A stretch of 64,000 bases of DNA. Source: Prescottella defluvii. GTDB taxonomy: Bacteria; Actinomycetota; Actinomycetes; Mycobacteriales; Mycobacteriaceae. Shown here in pieces: positions 1 through 10,080 of the stretch. Under the pieces are notes generated by a model. It was not told the DNA's origin and made no database searches. It saw only the letters and a program-made list of their open reading frames with translations. Location of the stretch: NCBI GenBank assembly GCA_029690005.1, contig CP121458.1, forward strand, positions 4,216,001 through 4,280,000. Reading direction: 5' to 3'. Numbering within the stretch: position 1 is the first letter of the stretch; each line of letters starts with the position of its first letter. Made by a program: the position numbers and the translations under genes.

Positions 1-96
1 CGGATGCCCCTCACCGAAGCATGCCGTGAATCGCTGTCGTACAACGTTATTCGTCCACGTGCCGACGCAGCTCCACCCCTTTACTTCACATTGAAC

Positions 97-115
97 TAAG
101 GCTAGCTTTACCTAA
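97..115. promoter_or_regulatory. IdeR/DtxR-type iron box
   Basis: The 19-bp site TAAGGCTAGCTTTACCTAA matches about 15 of 19 positions of the consensus TTAGGTTAGSCTAACCTAA bound by IdeR/DtxR repressors with Fe(II). It lies 42 bp upstream of the ATG at 158, where a promoter would be. The match and spacing are seen directly. Repression of the downstream surface protein when iron is plentiful is inferred from the family. Confidence 0.72.
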
Positions 116-157
116 GCATTCGCCTCGTGACGGCGACCCACACCAGAAAGTAGGAAG

Positions 158-1523
158 ATGCGCGCGTTCACCAAGTCCGCGGTCGTGGCAGTTGCCGCCA
201 CGATCGCCTGCACGCTCCCGATGGGCGTCGCGGCTGCCCAGGCCAGCCCGTTCGGCTCGCTGGGCAGCCTCGGTTCGAGCGACCCCGGCACCGAGAACCC
301 GGGAACGGAGAACCCCGTACCCCAGGTCACGGTGCCGAAGTCGACCGACATCGCCGCCGCCGGTGAGAACATCACCATCTCGGGCACCGGCTTCGACGGC
401 GCCGCGGCCGGCACCGGCCTGTACGTCGGCGTCATCCAGGACGACAAGTGGTCCCCACCGACGCGAGCGCCTGGGGCGCACAGACCTTCGTCCGCCCGAC
501 CCAGATCGTCGGCGGCGCGTGGAGCACCACGCTGAACATCAAGGCGATCCAGGGCGGTGCCGACTGCCTCGCCAACGCCTGCTCGATCTACACAGTCATG
601 GCCCATGGGTCCACCGACCGCAGCCAGGACACCAAGACCCCGATCACCTTCGCACCCCCGGTCGTCGTGCCGGCCGGGCCGGCGGTGACCGTATCGAAGA
701 CCGCCGGTCTGACGGACGGTGAGACGCTCACCATCACCGGTACCGGGTTCGGGCGCGGTGGCCAGGGCATCTACGTCGGCCTCGCCCAGGCCGACAAGTA
801 CTCCCCGAGCAGCAGCAGCGCCTTCAACTCCTCCGCGTGGATCAAGGCCGCCCAGATCGTCGACGGCGGCTTCACCACCACGCTGAAGGCCACCGCGATC
901 AAGGGCGACGCGAACTGCTTCGAGAACGCGTGCTCGATCTACACCCTCGCCGACCACTACTCGCTCAGCGACCGCACCCAGGACACCCAGACGCCGGTCA
1001 CCTTCGTACCGCCGGTCGTCGTGCCCACCGGGCCCGCGGTGACCGCTTCGAAGACCCAGAACATCGCAGCCGCGGGTGAGGACATCACCATCTCCGGCAC
1101 CGGCTTCGAAGGCGCCGCGACCGGCACGGGCCTCTATGTCGGCGTCATCCAGGACGGCAAGTGGTCCCCACCGACGCGAGCGCCTGGGGCGCACAGACGT
1201 TCGTCCGCCCGACCCAGATCGTCGGCGGCGCGTGGAGCACCACGCTGAACATCAAGGCGATCCAGGGCGGTGCGGACTGCGTGGCAAACGCCTGCTCGAT
1301 CTACACCGTCATGGCCCACGGCTCAGCCGACCGCAGCCAGGACACCAAGACCCCGATCACCTTTGCGCCGGCCGCCGCGAACGCGGTCGTCGATGCTCCG
1401 GAGATCCAGAACGTCGCCAGCGTCGAGTCGGACGCCGGTAAGGGCCTGCCGATCGCTCCGCTTGCCGTCGGTGGCGCCATCGCCGTCGGCCTGACCGCGC
1501 TGGCACTGCGTCGTCGCGCCTGA
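158..1523 (+). CDS. Iron-box-linked secreted surface protein with three Ig-like repeats
   Basis: The ATG at 158 opens a signal peptide (MRAFTKSAVVAVAATIACTL, cleavage near AQA-SP). Three repeats of about 115 residues follow, each starting with an ITISGTGF-like strand, then YVGVIQ, a W-rich segment, a Cys pair (ADC...ACSIYT) and DRSQDTKTPITFAP. The third ends in a hydrophobic helix and an RRR tail, so the protein is exported and anchored. The Cys pairs and the GxGF strand resemble neocarzinostatin-like or IPT-like beta sandwiches. I cannot name the family. With the iron box just upstream, a role in iron or haem acquisition or in the iron-starved envelope is a guess. The frame breaks at the C runs 453-456 and 1166-1169, the same place in repeats 1 and 3. 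Adding one C in each restores one frame of about 455 residues. Confidence 0.7.
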
Positions 1524-1546
1524 TCCGAAACCACTGACGCAACCCT

Positions 1547-1580
1547 GTCCGGCCTCCGTTCCTCGGAACGGAGGCCGGAC
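1547..1580. terminator. Strong hairpin terminator after the surface protein gene
   Basis: A 16-bp perfect inverted repeat (GTCCGGCCTCCGTTCC, 1547-1562, and its complement 1565-1580) closes on two bases and is followed by CCGTTTCC. It lies 24 bases after the stop codon at 1523 and before the next gene on the same strand. It fits an intrinsic terminator of the short-U actinobacterial type. Confidence 0.7.
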
Positions 1581-1617
1581 CCGTTTCCGGGCGAGGCACC
1601 CGGTACGGTGGTCTACC

Positions 1618-2359
1618 GTGCTGGTGCTGCTTCCCCTTCCGAGACGAAGTCCGACGGCGGCAAGGGGGCGCCGCTCGATCTGGGTGAACTGTCGATGCCG
1701 CAGCTGACCGCGACCCGCGAGATGCTCGCGCAGGCCCTCGTCGATCTGTCGACGGACACCGACGCGTCGAACCTGGCGCTCGGCCTCGGCCCCGAGCAGG
1801 CCGACGAGATCGAACGCAACGCCAAGCTGTGGGTCTCCGCCACACGTCCCGCCCTCGAGCGGTACACCGGCGTGCTGTTCGACGCGCTCGACGCCAAGTC
1901 GTTCACGAAGGTGCAGCGGGAGAAGGCTTTTCGCCGACTCGCGATGGGCTCGGCGCTGTTCGGCGCGGTTCGGCCGGTGATCCGATCCCGGCGTACCGGC
2001 TCTCCGGCGGCTCCAAACTGCCCGGCTTCGGCACACTGCAGTCGCTGTGGCGGCCGGAGCTGACCGACGCACTGCTCGCCGAGGCCGACGGCGGACTGCT
2101 CGTGGACCTGCGCTCGGGCACCTACCAGCAGCTCGGCCCCGTCCCCGGCGCGATGATCGCGACCGTCCTCACCGAGCAGCCCGACGGTTCACGAAAAGTG
2201 GTGAGCCACTTCAACAAGCATCACAAGGGTCTGCTCGCGCGGGCGCTCACGGTGACCCGCGCCGAGCCGACCGACATCGAGGGGGTCGCCCGCGTCGCGT
2301 CCAAGGCGGGGCTGCGGGTCGAGATCGCGTCGGACTCGGAGCTGATCATCCTGACCTGA
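1618..2359 (+). CDS. yaaA: YaaA/DUF328 family peroxide stress protein
   Basis: The product matches YaaA, a roughly 250-residue protein that in E. coli lowers free intracellular iron during hydrogen peroxide stress. Family landmarks are the N-terminal LLPPSETK region, then GDPIPAYRL and the C-terminal VVSHFNKHHKG motif. The GTG at 1618 places the family's start at residue 1. Two breaks, at the CCCC run 1633-1636 and near 1977 (expected RPGDPIPAYR), are each repaired by one added base. The 3' end overlaps the convergent P450 gene by 14 bp. The DNA-binding and iron-limiting role is family knowledge. Regulation is not visible. Confidence 0.85.
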
Positions 2360-3609
2360 CGGCCGAACCGTCACACCGACATCGCCGGCCGGACCCGTCG
2401 ACATCGACGCGCAGGTGCCGCGGACCGCGGAGGACCGGGCTCGGCCGGTACGGCGGCGGATCGACGACCAGCCTCGGACGGTCGAACCGGCGTGCCATCT
2501 CGGTGAGCGCGATCTGCGCTTCGAGCCGCGCGAGCGGGGCACCGAAGCAGTAGTGGATGCCGCCACCGAAGCCGAGGTGCTCGATCGTCGGACGGTCGGG
2601 GACGAACAGCTCGGGGTCGTCGATGTGTGCGGGATCGCGGTTGCCGGACGCGAGCAGGAGCGTCACGGGCACCCCGGCGGGAATCCGCACACCCGCGACC
2701 TCGACGTCCTCGAGCGGAGTGCGCCACGACACCAGCTGCACCGGCGGCTCGTAGCGCAGCAGCTCCTCGACCATGCGGATCGCGAAGTCCGGCTCCGACC
2801 GGAGCCTGTCGAGCGCGTCCGGGTGCCGGAGCAGCGTCAGCATCCCGTTCGCGACCAGGTTGACCGTCGTCTCGTGGCCGGCGACCAGCAGCAGCGCCGC
2901 GGTCGCGAGCAGCTCGCCGTCGTCCGTCCAGTGGTCGGGACCGTCGTCGGCGACGAACCCGGACAGCAGATCGGTGCCGGGCGTCTCGCGGCGCACCGCC
3001 ACCAGCGCGCCCAAATACTCGCGCAGCGCCACCACGGCCTCGCGGCGGGCCCGTTGCTGTTCGGCCGTCGTGATGAGCATGCTCTCCACCACGGCATCGA
3101 CCCACCCGCGGAAGCGGAGCTCGTCCTCGCGCGGTACGCCGAGCAGTCCGCAGATGACGGCGACCGGGGAAGGGGTAGGCGATGTCGTCGACGACATCGA
3201 TGCGGTCGCGCCCGACGACGCCGTCGAGGAGCGCCGTGACGATCCCGCGGAGCCGGACCTCCGATCCGGAGACCAACCCCGGTGCGTGCGGTGGGCCGAA
3301 GCCCCGCATCGCCAGTCGCCGCAGCCGGTCGTGATCGGGAGGATCGAGTCGGAGGAACGCCGGAGGCAGGCCGGGCACCTCGTCGGGCTCGGCTTCCCGC
3401 CCCGCCGCGAACCGGTCGGCACGATTGCGCATGTCCGAGCTCATCCGGGGGTCGTGCAGCAGGGAGACGATCTCCCGGTACCTGGTGACGACGAACGAAC
3501 CGTCGGCCTCGCGGACCACCGGCTCCTCACGCAGCCGGGCGTACAGCGGGTACGGGTCGGGACGGTTGCGGTAGTCGAGGACCTGCTGGAAGAGGCTCGC
3601 GTCGGCCAT
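2346..3609 (-). CDS. Cytochrome P450 (bacterial class I type)
   Basis: A soluble P450 of about 420 residues, so a haem-thiolate monooxygenase that needs an external ferredoxin. Visible motifs in order are the oxygen-binding I-helix AGHETT, the K-helix ExxR within EELLRYEPP, and the haem loop FGGGIHYCFGAPLAR with the Cys ligand. The start ATG at 3609 has GAGGAG-like upstream sequence. The gene begins 23 bases after the stop of the ferredoxin-reductase fusion upstream, so the two are almost certainly co-transcribed and partners. One break near 3170, inside the segment reading AYPFP-VAVICGLLG, looks like one extra C. The CYP family resembles CYP107/105-type enzymes, and the substrate cannot be read from sequence. 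Confidence 0.88.
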
Positions 3610-3632
3610 CGTCGGATCTCCTCGCCTGGGCG

Positions 3633-5242
3633 TCAGCGGCGAACCAGTCGCGCTCGCCGCGCACTCGGTTCGTGTCCGGTGACGACCACTGTCGCGTCCC
3701 GGACCGGGAACTGCGGGGCGGGAAGCCCGGCGACACCGGACGGCGGGTTCACCCGTCGCGGTCGCGCGGCGTGACGGCGGGAACGCGACCGCGGCCTCGA
3801 TGGCCTCACGGTAGAAGTCGAGCCATTTGGCGGCGTCGAACGCGACCGCCGCCACCAGTCGGCCCTTGTACCCGTAGGCGGCGACGAATCGACGCTCGGC
3901 CACCGAGCCGTCGACCACCATCACCTGGTCCGCGATAGGCGGAACGCCGACGGACCTGATGTCGTGGTCGAACTGGATCGACCAGAACGCCGGGACGTGC
4001 AGACTCGGCCACCGATCGGCCTCGCCGTTGATCATGTTGTGGGCCACGATCTCGGCCTCCGCGACGGCGCTGCTCCAGTGCTCGAGCGCGAGGAACTGGT
4101 ACCCGAACAGTGGGTGCGGCGTCCGGGCGACGTCACCGGCGACGAAGACGTGGTCGGTGACGAGGCCGTTCTCGTCGAATGCCCGACAGCCTGCGTCGCA
4201 CGCGATGCCCCACCGCTCGCTCGCGAGTGCGGTCCCCGCGAGCCACTCCACGTTCCGGATTCCGCCCATGGCTACCACCGCGACGTCGGCATCGACGACG
4301 TCGCCGTTCGACAGCCGCGCCGCCCGTAGTCGCCCACTGTCGTCCCCAAGATCGCGTCGACGGTGAGACCGCACCGCAGATCGACCCCGTGCTCGCGCTG
4401 GATCCCGGCCGTCACGTCACCGATCACCGCGCCCAGCGCCCCGACAGCGGGGCCGGACCGACGCCACGACCGTCACCGGGACGCCGAGTTCACGGCACGC
4501 CGAGGCAACCTCGGTGCCGGTGAATCCGGCACCGATCACCAGAACCCGGTCCGGCCGGACTCGAGCCGACGCCGCAGATCGGCGGCGTCGTCGCGAGTGT
4601 GCAGGACGCACACACCGTCGAGCGCCGCCTGCTCCGGCACCGGCCACGGCCGGGCGCGGACACCGGTGCTGATCAGCACCTTGTCGAACGGGACCCGCTC
4701 GCCGTTCGCGAGTTCCACCGCGCGGCCGGCCAGATCGAGCCCGGTCGCGGCCACGCCGAGTCGCCACTCCGCGTCGAGGTCGCCGCGACGCGGCAACGTC
4801 GTGTGGTCGGCCGGCACCATTCCGGTGAGGACCTGCTTCGACAGCGGTGGCCGGTCGTACGGCTCGCAGGTTTCGTCGCCGATCATGGTCAGCGACCCCG
4901 TGAATCCCCGCCGCGCAGCGCCTCCGCCGCCCTGAGCCCGGCGAGAGAACAGCCGACGACGACGATGCGGCCGTGGCGGCGGAACTCGTCGACTGCCGCC
5001 GAATCCGGTGACGCGGACGACGTCGCCGGCACGTCGGGCGACCAGTCGCCTCCCGGTCCATCGACCTGTAGCGCCTGAACCGGGCAGGCCGCCGCGGCAC
5101 GCCGCACGTTCAGGCGCTGACCGTCGTCGGGTTCCGGATCGTACAGGAGGGCCTCGTCGCCGCGAATCTCGAATACGTCCGGAGCGAGGAATGCGCACTG
5201 CGCGTATCCCTGGCACCGAGTCAGATCGACAACAACTCGCAT
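3633..5242 (-). CDS. Single-chain 3Fe-4S ferredoxin fused to FAD/NAD(P)H ferredoxin reductase
   Basis: Residues 1 to about 65 form a P450-type 3Fe-4S ferredoxin (CQGYAQC, later ACPVQAL). After a linker of some 25 residues (GGDWSPDVPATSSASPD region) a reductase of the AlkT/ThcD type begins with GRIVVVGCSLAGLRAAEAL and continues through PYDRPPLSKQVL, an NAD(P)H site VLVIGAGFTGTEVAS and the FAD motif VFVAGDVARTPH. No stop or start separates the two domains, so the fusion is real in this sequence. It would move electrons from NAD(P)H to the adjacent P450. Breaks near 3742, 4354, 4451, 4464, 4545 and 4905 sit in G or C runs. The start ATG at 5242 has GAGGAG seven bases upstream. The stop used is TGA at 3633, reached in the frame ending TGHEPSARRARLVRR. 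Confidence 0.8.
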
Positions 5243-5361
5243 GTGCGCTCCTCGGGGTTTCGACGCCCGTGGGAATGATCCGAGCCTACCGCCGCCGCTG
5301 TGGCCTCACCATCGCTCGCACAGTCCGGTCGGTAGGCGCACGCTGAGAGACGAGGAGCGCT

Positions 5362-6583
5362 ATGGAACGGACCTCGTGTTGCATCGTGGGTGGCGGCCCC
5401 GCCGGAATGGTGCTCGGGCTGCTGCTGGCCCGCTGCGGCGTCCCGGTGACGGTCCTCGAGAAACACGGTGACTTCCTGCGCGACTTCCGCGGTGACACCG
5501 TCCACCCCTCGACGCTCGCCCTGCTGGACGACCTCGGTCTCGGGGAGCGGTTCGCGCAGCTACCCCAACGGCACGTGCACTCGGTCCAGCTTCCGATGGG
5601 CCGGGGCGGCGCACCGCTGACCGTCGGCCACATCGATGCTCTGCCGGTGAAGCACAACTACATCGCGATGGTCCCGCAGTGGGACCTGCTCGAACCTGCT
5701 CGCCGACGAGGCCCGCACCGAACCGACGTTCACGCTGCGAATGAACACCGAAGCCCTGTCCTTCCTCGACGACGGGTGTCGAATCTGTGGGGTCCGCTAC
5801 CGGACCGCCGACGGAGAGATCGGCACCCTGCGCGCGACGCTCACGGTGGCGTGCGACGGTCGCGGCTCGCTCGCCCGCGACCTCCCGGAACTGGGGTTGC
5901 GGGCGTTCCCGTGCCCGATGGACGCGTGGTGGTTCCGGCTACCCCGCGGCCCGGGGGAACCGGAAGGACTGCTCGGGAACGTCGGTGACCGGTTCATCTC
6001 GGTGATGATCGACCGCGGCGACTACTGGCAGTGCGGGGCGATGATTCCCAAAGGATCGGATGCCGAGCGCCGCGCCGCCGGCCTGGACCGGTTCGCGGAC
6101 CAGTTCCTCGCCACCGCGCCGTGGCTGGGCGATCGCGTGCACGCCCTGCAGTCCTGGGACCAGGTGAAGCTGCTCGACGTCCGGCTCGACCGGCTGCGGC
6201 GGTGGTACCTACCGGGGCTGCTGTGCATCGGCGATGCGGCCCATGCGATGTCGCCGATCTTCGGGATCGGGATCAATCTGGCCGTGGAGGACGCCGTCGC
6301 GGCAGCCCGACACCTCGCCGATCGCCTTCCCGCCGACACCGTTCCCGAACGGGTGACGCGCCGGATCCAGGTCCGACGGTGGCCGACCGCGGCGGCGACG
6401 CAGGCGCTGCAACGACTCGCGCAGAACCGGGTCATCTCCCCCGCCCTCGCAGGCGCTCCGCGCGCGGATGTGTCGACGCTGGTCCGGCGCGCCACGTCGA
6501 TACCCGGCATCTCGCGGCTGCCCGCGTACTTCTTCGCCTTCGGGGCGGTACGCGAGCAACCCCCGGCCGCCGCGCGGCGCTAG
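5362..6583 (+). CDS. FAD-dependent aromatic-type monooxygenase (PheA/TfdB, UbiH-like)
   Basis: A flavoprotein hydroxylase of about 405 residues. The N-terminal Rossmann motif CCIVGGGPAGMVLGLLLARCG binds the ADP of FAD, and the second FAD motif is CIGDAAHAMSPIFGIGINLAVEDA near residue 290. A DG-type motif (VACDGRGS) lies between. The start ATG at 5362 has GAGGAG before it. The gene is divergent from the ferredoxin-reductase/P450 pair across 119 bp, so the two units may share regulation. The substrate is unknown. A one-base break near 5693 separates WDLL from NLLADEART. Its TAG stop at 6581-6583 is part of the CTAG target duplication of the IS element. Confidence 0.82.
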
Positions 6584-7530
6584 GGCGTGTCTCCTAAATC
6601 CGGGCGGTCGGATCGGCGACACTGTCCCGTGTGTCGCGCACCGAATACCTGACTGATGAGCAGTGGGCGTTGATCGAGCCGTTGCTTCCTACGTCCGACG
6701 GATGTCGGGGCCGCCCGTTCCGGGACAACCGTCGGGTCGTGGAGGGCATCGTCTACCGCTACCGAGCCGGGATCGCCTGGCGGGATGTACCCACGGATTT
6801 CGGTCCGTGGCAGACGATCTGGAAACGGCACCGCCGCTACGCCGGGACGGCACCTGGGACAAGATCCTCGCTTCCCTGCTGGCGCATGCGGATGCAAACG
6901 GGTTGGTCGACTGGACCGTGTCGGTGGACTCGACGATCTGCCGAGCCCACCAGCACGGCACCAACCTCACCCGCGACACAGGGGGATCTGTCGAATTACA
7001 CGAACCTCCTGAACGAGCCGGCTGACCACGCCCTCGGCCGCTCCCGTGGCGGGCTCGGCACGAAGATCCACCAGCTCGCCGACGGACACGGCCGTCCCCT
7101 CGTCCTGCTGATCGGGCCAGGTCAGGCCGGTGACTCGCCGATGTTCCCGATCCTGATGGGTGCGTTGTCGGTGCCCCGGTTCGGCCGTGGAAGACCCCGA
7201 ACCCGCCGGACGCGGTGCTCGGCGACAAGGCCTACTCGTCGAAAGCGATTCGCACCCACCTCCGGTCGAGAGGCATCGAAGCGATCATCGCCGAACCGGA
7301 CGACCAGAAGCGTCACCGCCTCCGGCGGGGCGGCCGCGGAGGCCGTCCGGTCGGGTTCGACACCGAGAAGTACAAGGGCCGCAACGTCGTCGAACGATCC
7401 TTCGCCACCCTCAAGCAGTGGCGCGGGCTCGCCACCCGCTACGACAAACTCGCACTCACCTATCGGGCCGGCGTGGTCCTCTCAGCGGTTTGTATCTGGC
7501 TGAGGTCCCTCACGAAATAGGAGACACGCT
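6584..7530 (+). mobile_element. IS5-family insertion sequence (IS427-like group)
   Basis: The element is 947 bp. Its ends are imperfect inverted repeats beginning GGCGTGTCTCCTA on the left and AGCGTGTCTCCTA (complement of the right end). It is flanked by CTAG at 6580-6583 and 7531-7534, taken as the target duplication. It lies between the convergent stops of the FAD monooxygenase and pnkp and carries one transposase gene. The duplication contains the TAG stop of the monooxygenase, so the neighbouring product is unchanged. Confidence 0.88.
6631..7520 (+). CDS. IS5-family DDE transposase (frame broken)
   Basis: The start is GTG at 6631 (MSRTEYLTDEQWALIEPLLP, the DUF4096-type N-terminus). DDE residues are visible as VDSTICRAHQHG, GDKAYSS and NVVERSFATLKQ. 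Other landmarks are HALGRSRGGLGTKIH and TRYDKLALTY near the end, with the stop at 7520. The length, about 296 residues, is normal for the group. The frame changes near 6847 (RYA-RDGTWD), 6980 (DTG-DLSNYTN) and 7192 (PRTR-PDAVLG). Two of the three are repaired by one added C, so these look like run-length errors. Group members often use one programmed frameshift between orfA and orfB, so the first site could be genuine. Confidence 0.85.
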
Positions 7531-7536
7531 CTAGCC

Positions 7537-10080
7537 CTACAGTCGCGGATCGACCGGCTCGGATTCGAGTGCGAGCACCGCGAAGACCGCCTGATGGATC
7601 TTCCACAGCGGCTCGGCCTTCACCAGGCGGTCGAGGGCCTCGACGCCTAACGCGTACTCCCGCAGCGCCATCGAGCGCTTGTGGTCGAGAGAACGCGCGC
7701 GCAGACGTTCCAGGTTGGTGGGTCCGGTGTAGTGCGGTCCGTAGATGAGCCGCAGATACTCGCGCCCGCGCACCTTGATGCCGGGCTGGACGCGACGGTC
7801 GACGCCACCGGGTCCGTGTACCTGGTTGCCCGCCGGCTTGACCACCATCCCCTCGCCACCCGACGCCGTGAGCTCCTCCCACCACGCCGTCGCCGCCGCC
7901 GTCGACTCCTCGGAGTTCAGGTCCACCTGCAGGCGACGCGTCGTGGTCACCAGCTCGGGAGCCGCGTGCGCGAGCCGGTCGGCCACCGCCAGGTGCCATT
8001 CGTGGGCGTGCTCCCCGTACGTGCGGCCCTCGGTGGCGAGGACCTGGAACGGCGCCAGTCGCACCCCGTCCAGCCCGTCCGTCGGCCACACGTACCGACG
8101 GTAGGCCGCGACGTAGCCGTCGACGTCGGCGCGCCTCGCCCGCGTGCGCTGCTCAGCGTCCGCGACGTCGAGTCCGCGTGCGGCTGCCTCCGCCAGCACC
8201 GCCGCCCGCGCGGTCAGGTCCGCGGACGCGGCCGCTCCCACCGCCGCGTACTGGCCGCGCAACAGAGGTTCGGCCTTCGCCGACCACGGCAGCAGCTCGG
8301 CGTCGAACAGGATCCAATCGGTGCCGAGGTCCTCCCACAGCCCGGCGCGGTCGACCGCGTCCGCGAGCCTGCGCACCAGCTTCTCGGTGAGCTCCTCGTC
8401 GAACACCCGACGCCCGGTCCGGGTGTGGACGATCCCCGAGAGTCCGTCGGCGACGCCGAAGCGCTTCTGCGCGGCATCTGCGTCCCGGCACACGAGCGCC
8501 ACCGCCCGCGAACCCATGTGCTTCTCCTCGCAGATCACCACCCCCAGCCCGGCGCGGCGATAGTCGGCGAACGCCTCCGCCGGATGCTCGAGCAGCCCCG
8601 GCAACGCTGACGTCGCACACGGCGACATCGTCGGCGGCAGATAGAACAACCACTGCGGCGGAACAGCGAACCGGCTCATCACCTCGAGGGCGCCGGCCGC
8701 GTTCTCGGGTCGGACCGACACCCGTCCCCGCAGGGCCGTCTGCACGCCGCCGACCCCGACGACGTCGTCGAGATCCAGATCGTGCGGGTCCGGGTCCTGT
8801 CGACGCAGCGGCGCGACCGGTTCGTACCAGACTCGCTCCGCCTGGACCGACACCGTCTCCTTCTCCGGGTACCGGAGGGCGGACAGTTCACCGCCGAACA
8901 CGCATCCCGTGTCCAGGCACAGCGTGTTGTTGACCCACCGCAGCTCCGGCGTGGGCGTGTGTCCGTACAGGACCATCGCCGCTCCGCGGTAGTCCTGCGC
9001 CCACGGGTACCGCACCGGCAGGCCGAATTCGTCCGTCTCCCCGGTGGTCTCGCCGTACAACGCGAACGACCGCACCCGTCCGGACGCCCGGTTGTGATAC
9101 TCCTCCTTCAGCCCGGCGTGCGCGACGACCAGGCGGCCGCCGTCGAGCACGAGGTGCGCCACGAGGCCGTCACAGAAGGAGGCGACCTGTCTCCGGAACT
9201 CGTCGCTCTCCCCCGACAACTGGTCGAGGGTCTCGGCCAGACCGTGCGAAGGCGTGACCTTGTGACCGCGCAGCGCCTTCACCAGTTTGTTCTCGTGGTT
9301 GCCGGGTACCGCGAGGGCGTGGCCGGCGGCGACCATGCCCATCACCAGTCTCAGCACGCCGGGCGCGTCGGGTCCGCGATCGACGTAGTCGCCGAGGAAC
9401 ACGACCGTCCGTCCGTCGGGATGGCTCGCGTCGACCGCACGACCGCGCTCGTCCCGCTCGATCGCGTAGCCCAGTCGACCGAGCAGTGTTTCGAGCTCGT
9501 GGCGACAGCCGTGGATGTCGCCGATCACGTCGAACGGGCTGGTCAGGTCCCGACGGTCGCTCCGCAGCGGCGTCCGTTCGACGACGGCGTCCGCGACCTC
9601 CTCGACGCCGCGCAGCACGTGCACCGACCGGAAGCCCTCGCGTGCAAGGCCTTTCAGCGACCGCGACAGCGTCCGATACTGGCGGCGCACCACGTCGCGA
9701 CCGAAGGAGCGGTCGGGCCTCGCCGAAGTGCGCTCGGCACAGACCGATTCGGGCAGGTCGAGCACGACGGCAACCGGCAGCAGGTCGTGGCGTCGGGCGA
9801 GCTCGATCAACGCCTTCCGGGCGGACGCCTGCACATTCGTGGCGTCGACGACGGTGAGCCTGCCGGCGCGCAGCCGTTTGCTCACCACCAGGTTCAGGAC
9901 CTCGAAGGCGTCGGCGGTCGCTTCCTGCGAGTTGGGGTCGTTGCTGACCAGTCCGCGACAGAAGTCGCTGGAGACGGTCTCGAAGGGCCCGAAGTGGTCG
10001 GCCGCGAACGTGGACTTGCCCGACCCACTGACCCCGATCAGCACGACGAGACTCGGGTCCGGAATCTCCAGCACAGTCAT
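7537..10080 (-). CDS. pnkp: Polynucleotide kinase-phosphatase-ligase of the bacterial RNA repair system
   Basis: An intact protein of 847 residues with three domains. The N-terminal 5'-OH polynucleotide kinase has the P-loop GVSGSGKST near residue 15. A central metallophosphatase has GDIHGC, GDYVDRGPD and GNHEN. The C-terminal adenylyltransferase/ligase domain has the lysine motif EEKHMGSRA and a distal GIKVRGREYLRLIYG. It heals and seals cut RNA, removing 2',3' phosphates, phosphorylating 5' ends and adenylating itself. Bacterial Pnkp needs Hen1 to ligate efficiently, and hen1 overlaps it by ATGA (10077-10080). I chose ATG 10080 because it gives the standard MTVLEIPDPSLVVLIG start. The 3' end lies three bases from the IS target duplication. 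Confidence 0.93.
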   Translation of the reverse strand: MTVLEIPDPSLVVLIGVSGSGKSTFAADHFGPFETVSSDFCRGLVSNDPNSQEATADAFEVLNLVVSKRLRAGRLTVVDATNVQASARKALIELARRHDLLPVAVVLDLPESVCAERTSARPDRSFGRDVVRRQYRTLSRSLKGLAREGFRSVHVLRGVEEVADAVVERTPLRSDRRDLTSPFDVIGDIHGCRHELETLLGRLGYAIERDERGRAVDASHPDGRTVVFLGDYVDRGPDAPGVLRLVMGMVAAGHALAVPGNHENKLVKALRGHKVTPSHGLAETLDQLSGESDEFRRQVASFCDGLVAHLVLDGGRLVVAHAGLKEEYHNRASGRVRSFALYGETTGETDEFGLPVRYPWAQDYRGAAMVLYGHTPTPELRWVNNTLCLDTGCVFGGELSALRYPEKETVSVQAERVWYEPVAPLRRQDPDPHDLDLDDVVGVGGVQTALRGRVSVRPENAAGALEVMSRFAVPPQWLFYLPPTMSPCATSALPGLLEHPAEAFADYRRAGLGVVICEEKHMGSRAVALVCRDADAAQKRFGVADGLSGIVHTRTGRRVFDEELTEKLVRRLADAVDRAGLWEDLGTDWILFDAELLPWSAKAEPLLRGQYAAVGAAASADLTARAAVLAEAAARGLDVADAEQRTRARRADVDGYVAAYRRYVWPTDGLDGVRLAPFQVLATEGRTYGEHAHEWHLAVADRLAHAAPELVTTTRRLQVDLNSEESTAAATAWWEELTASGGEGMVVKPAGNQVHGPGGVDRRVQPGIKVRGREYLRLIYGPHYTGPTNLERLRARSLDHKRSMALREYALGVEALDRLVKAEPLWKIHQAVFAVLALESEPVDPRL

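Noticed and set aside
453..1169. Identical frame changes in repeats 1 and 3 of the surface protein, suggesting a phase-variable or programmed frameshift at CCCC.
   Set aside because: The run is only four bases and the same kind of break occurs in dozens of unrelated genes, so a common sequencing cause is simpler. Identical repeat DNA would fail in the same way twice.
6847..7192. Three frame changes in the transposase taken as programmed frameshifting.
   Set aside because: IS5-family elements use at most one. Two of the three are repaired by adding one C to a GCC or CCG context, matching the window-wide error.
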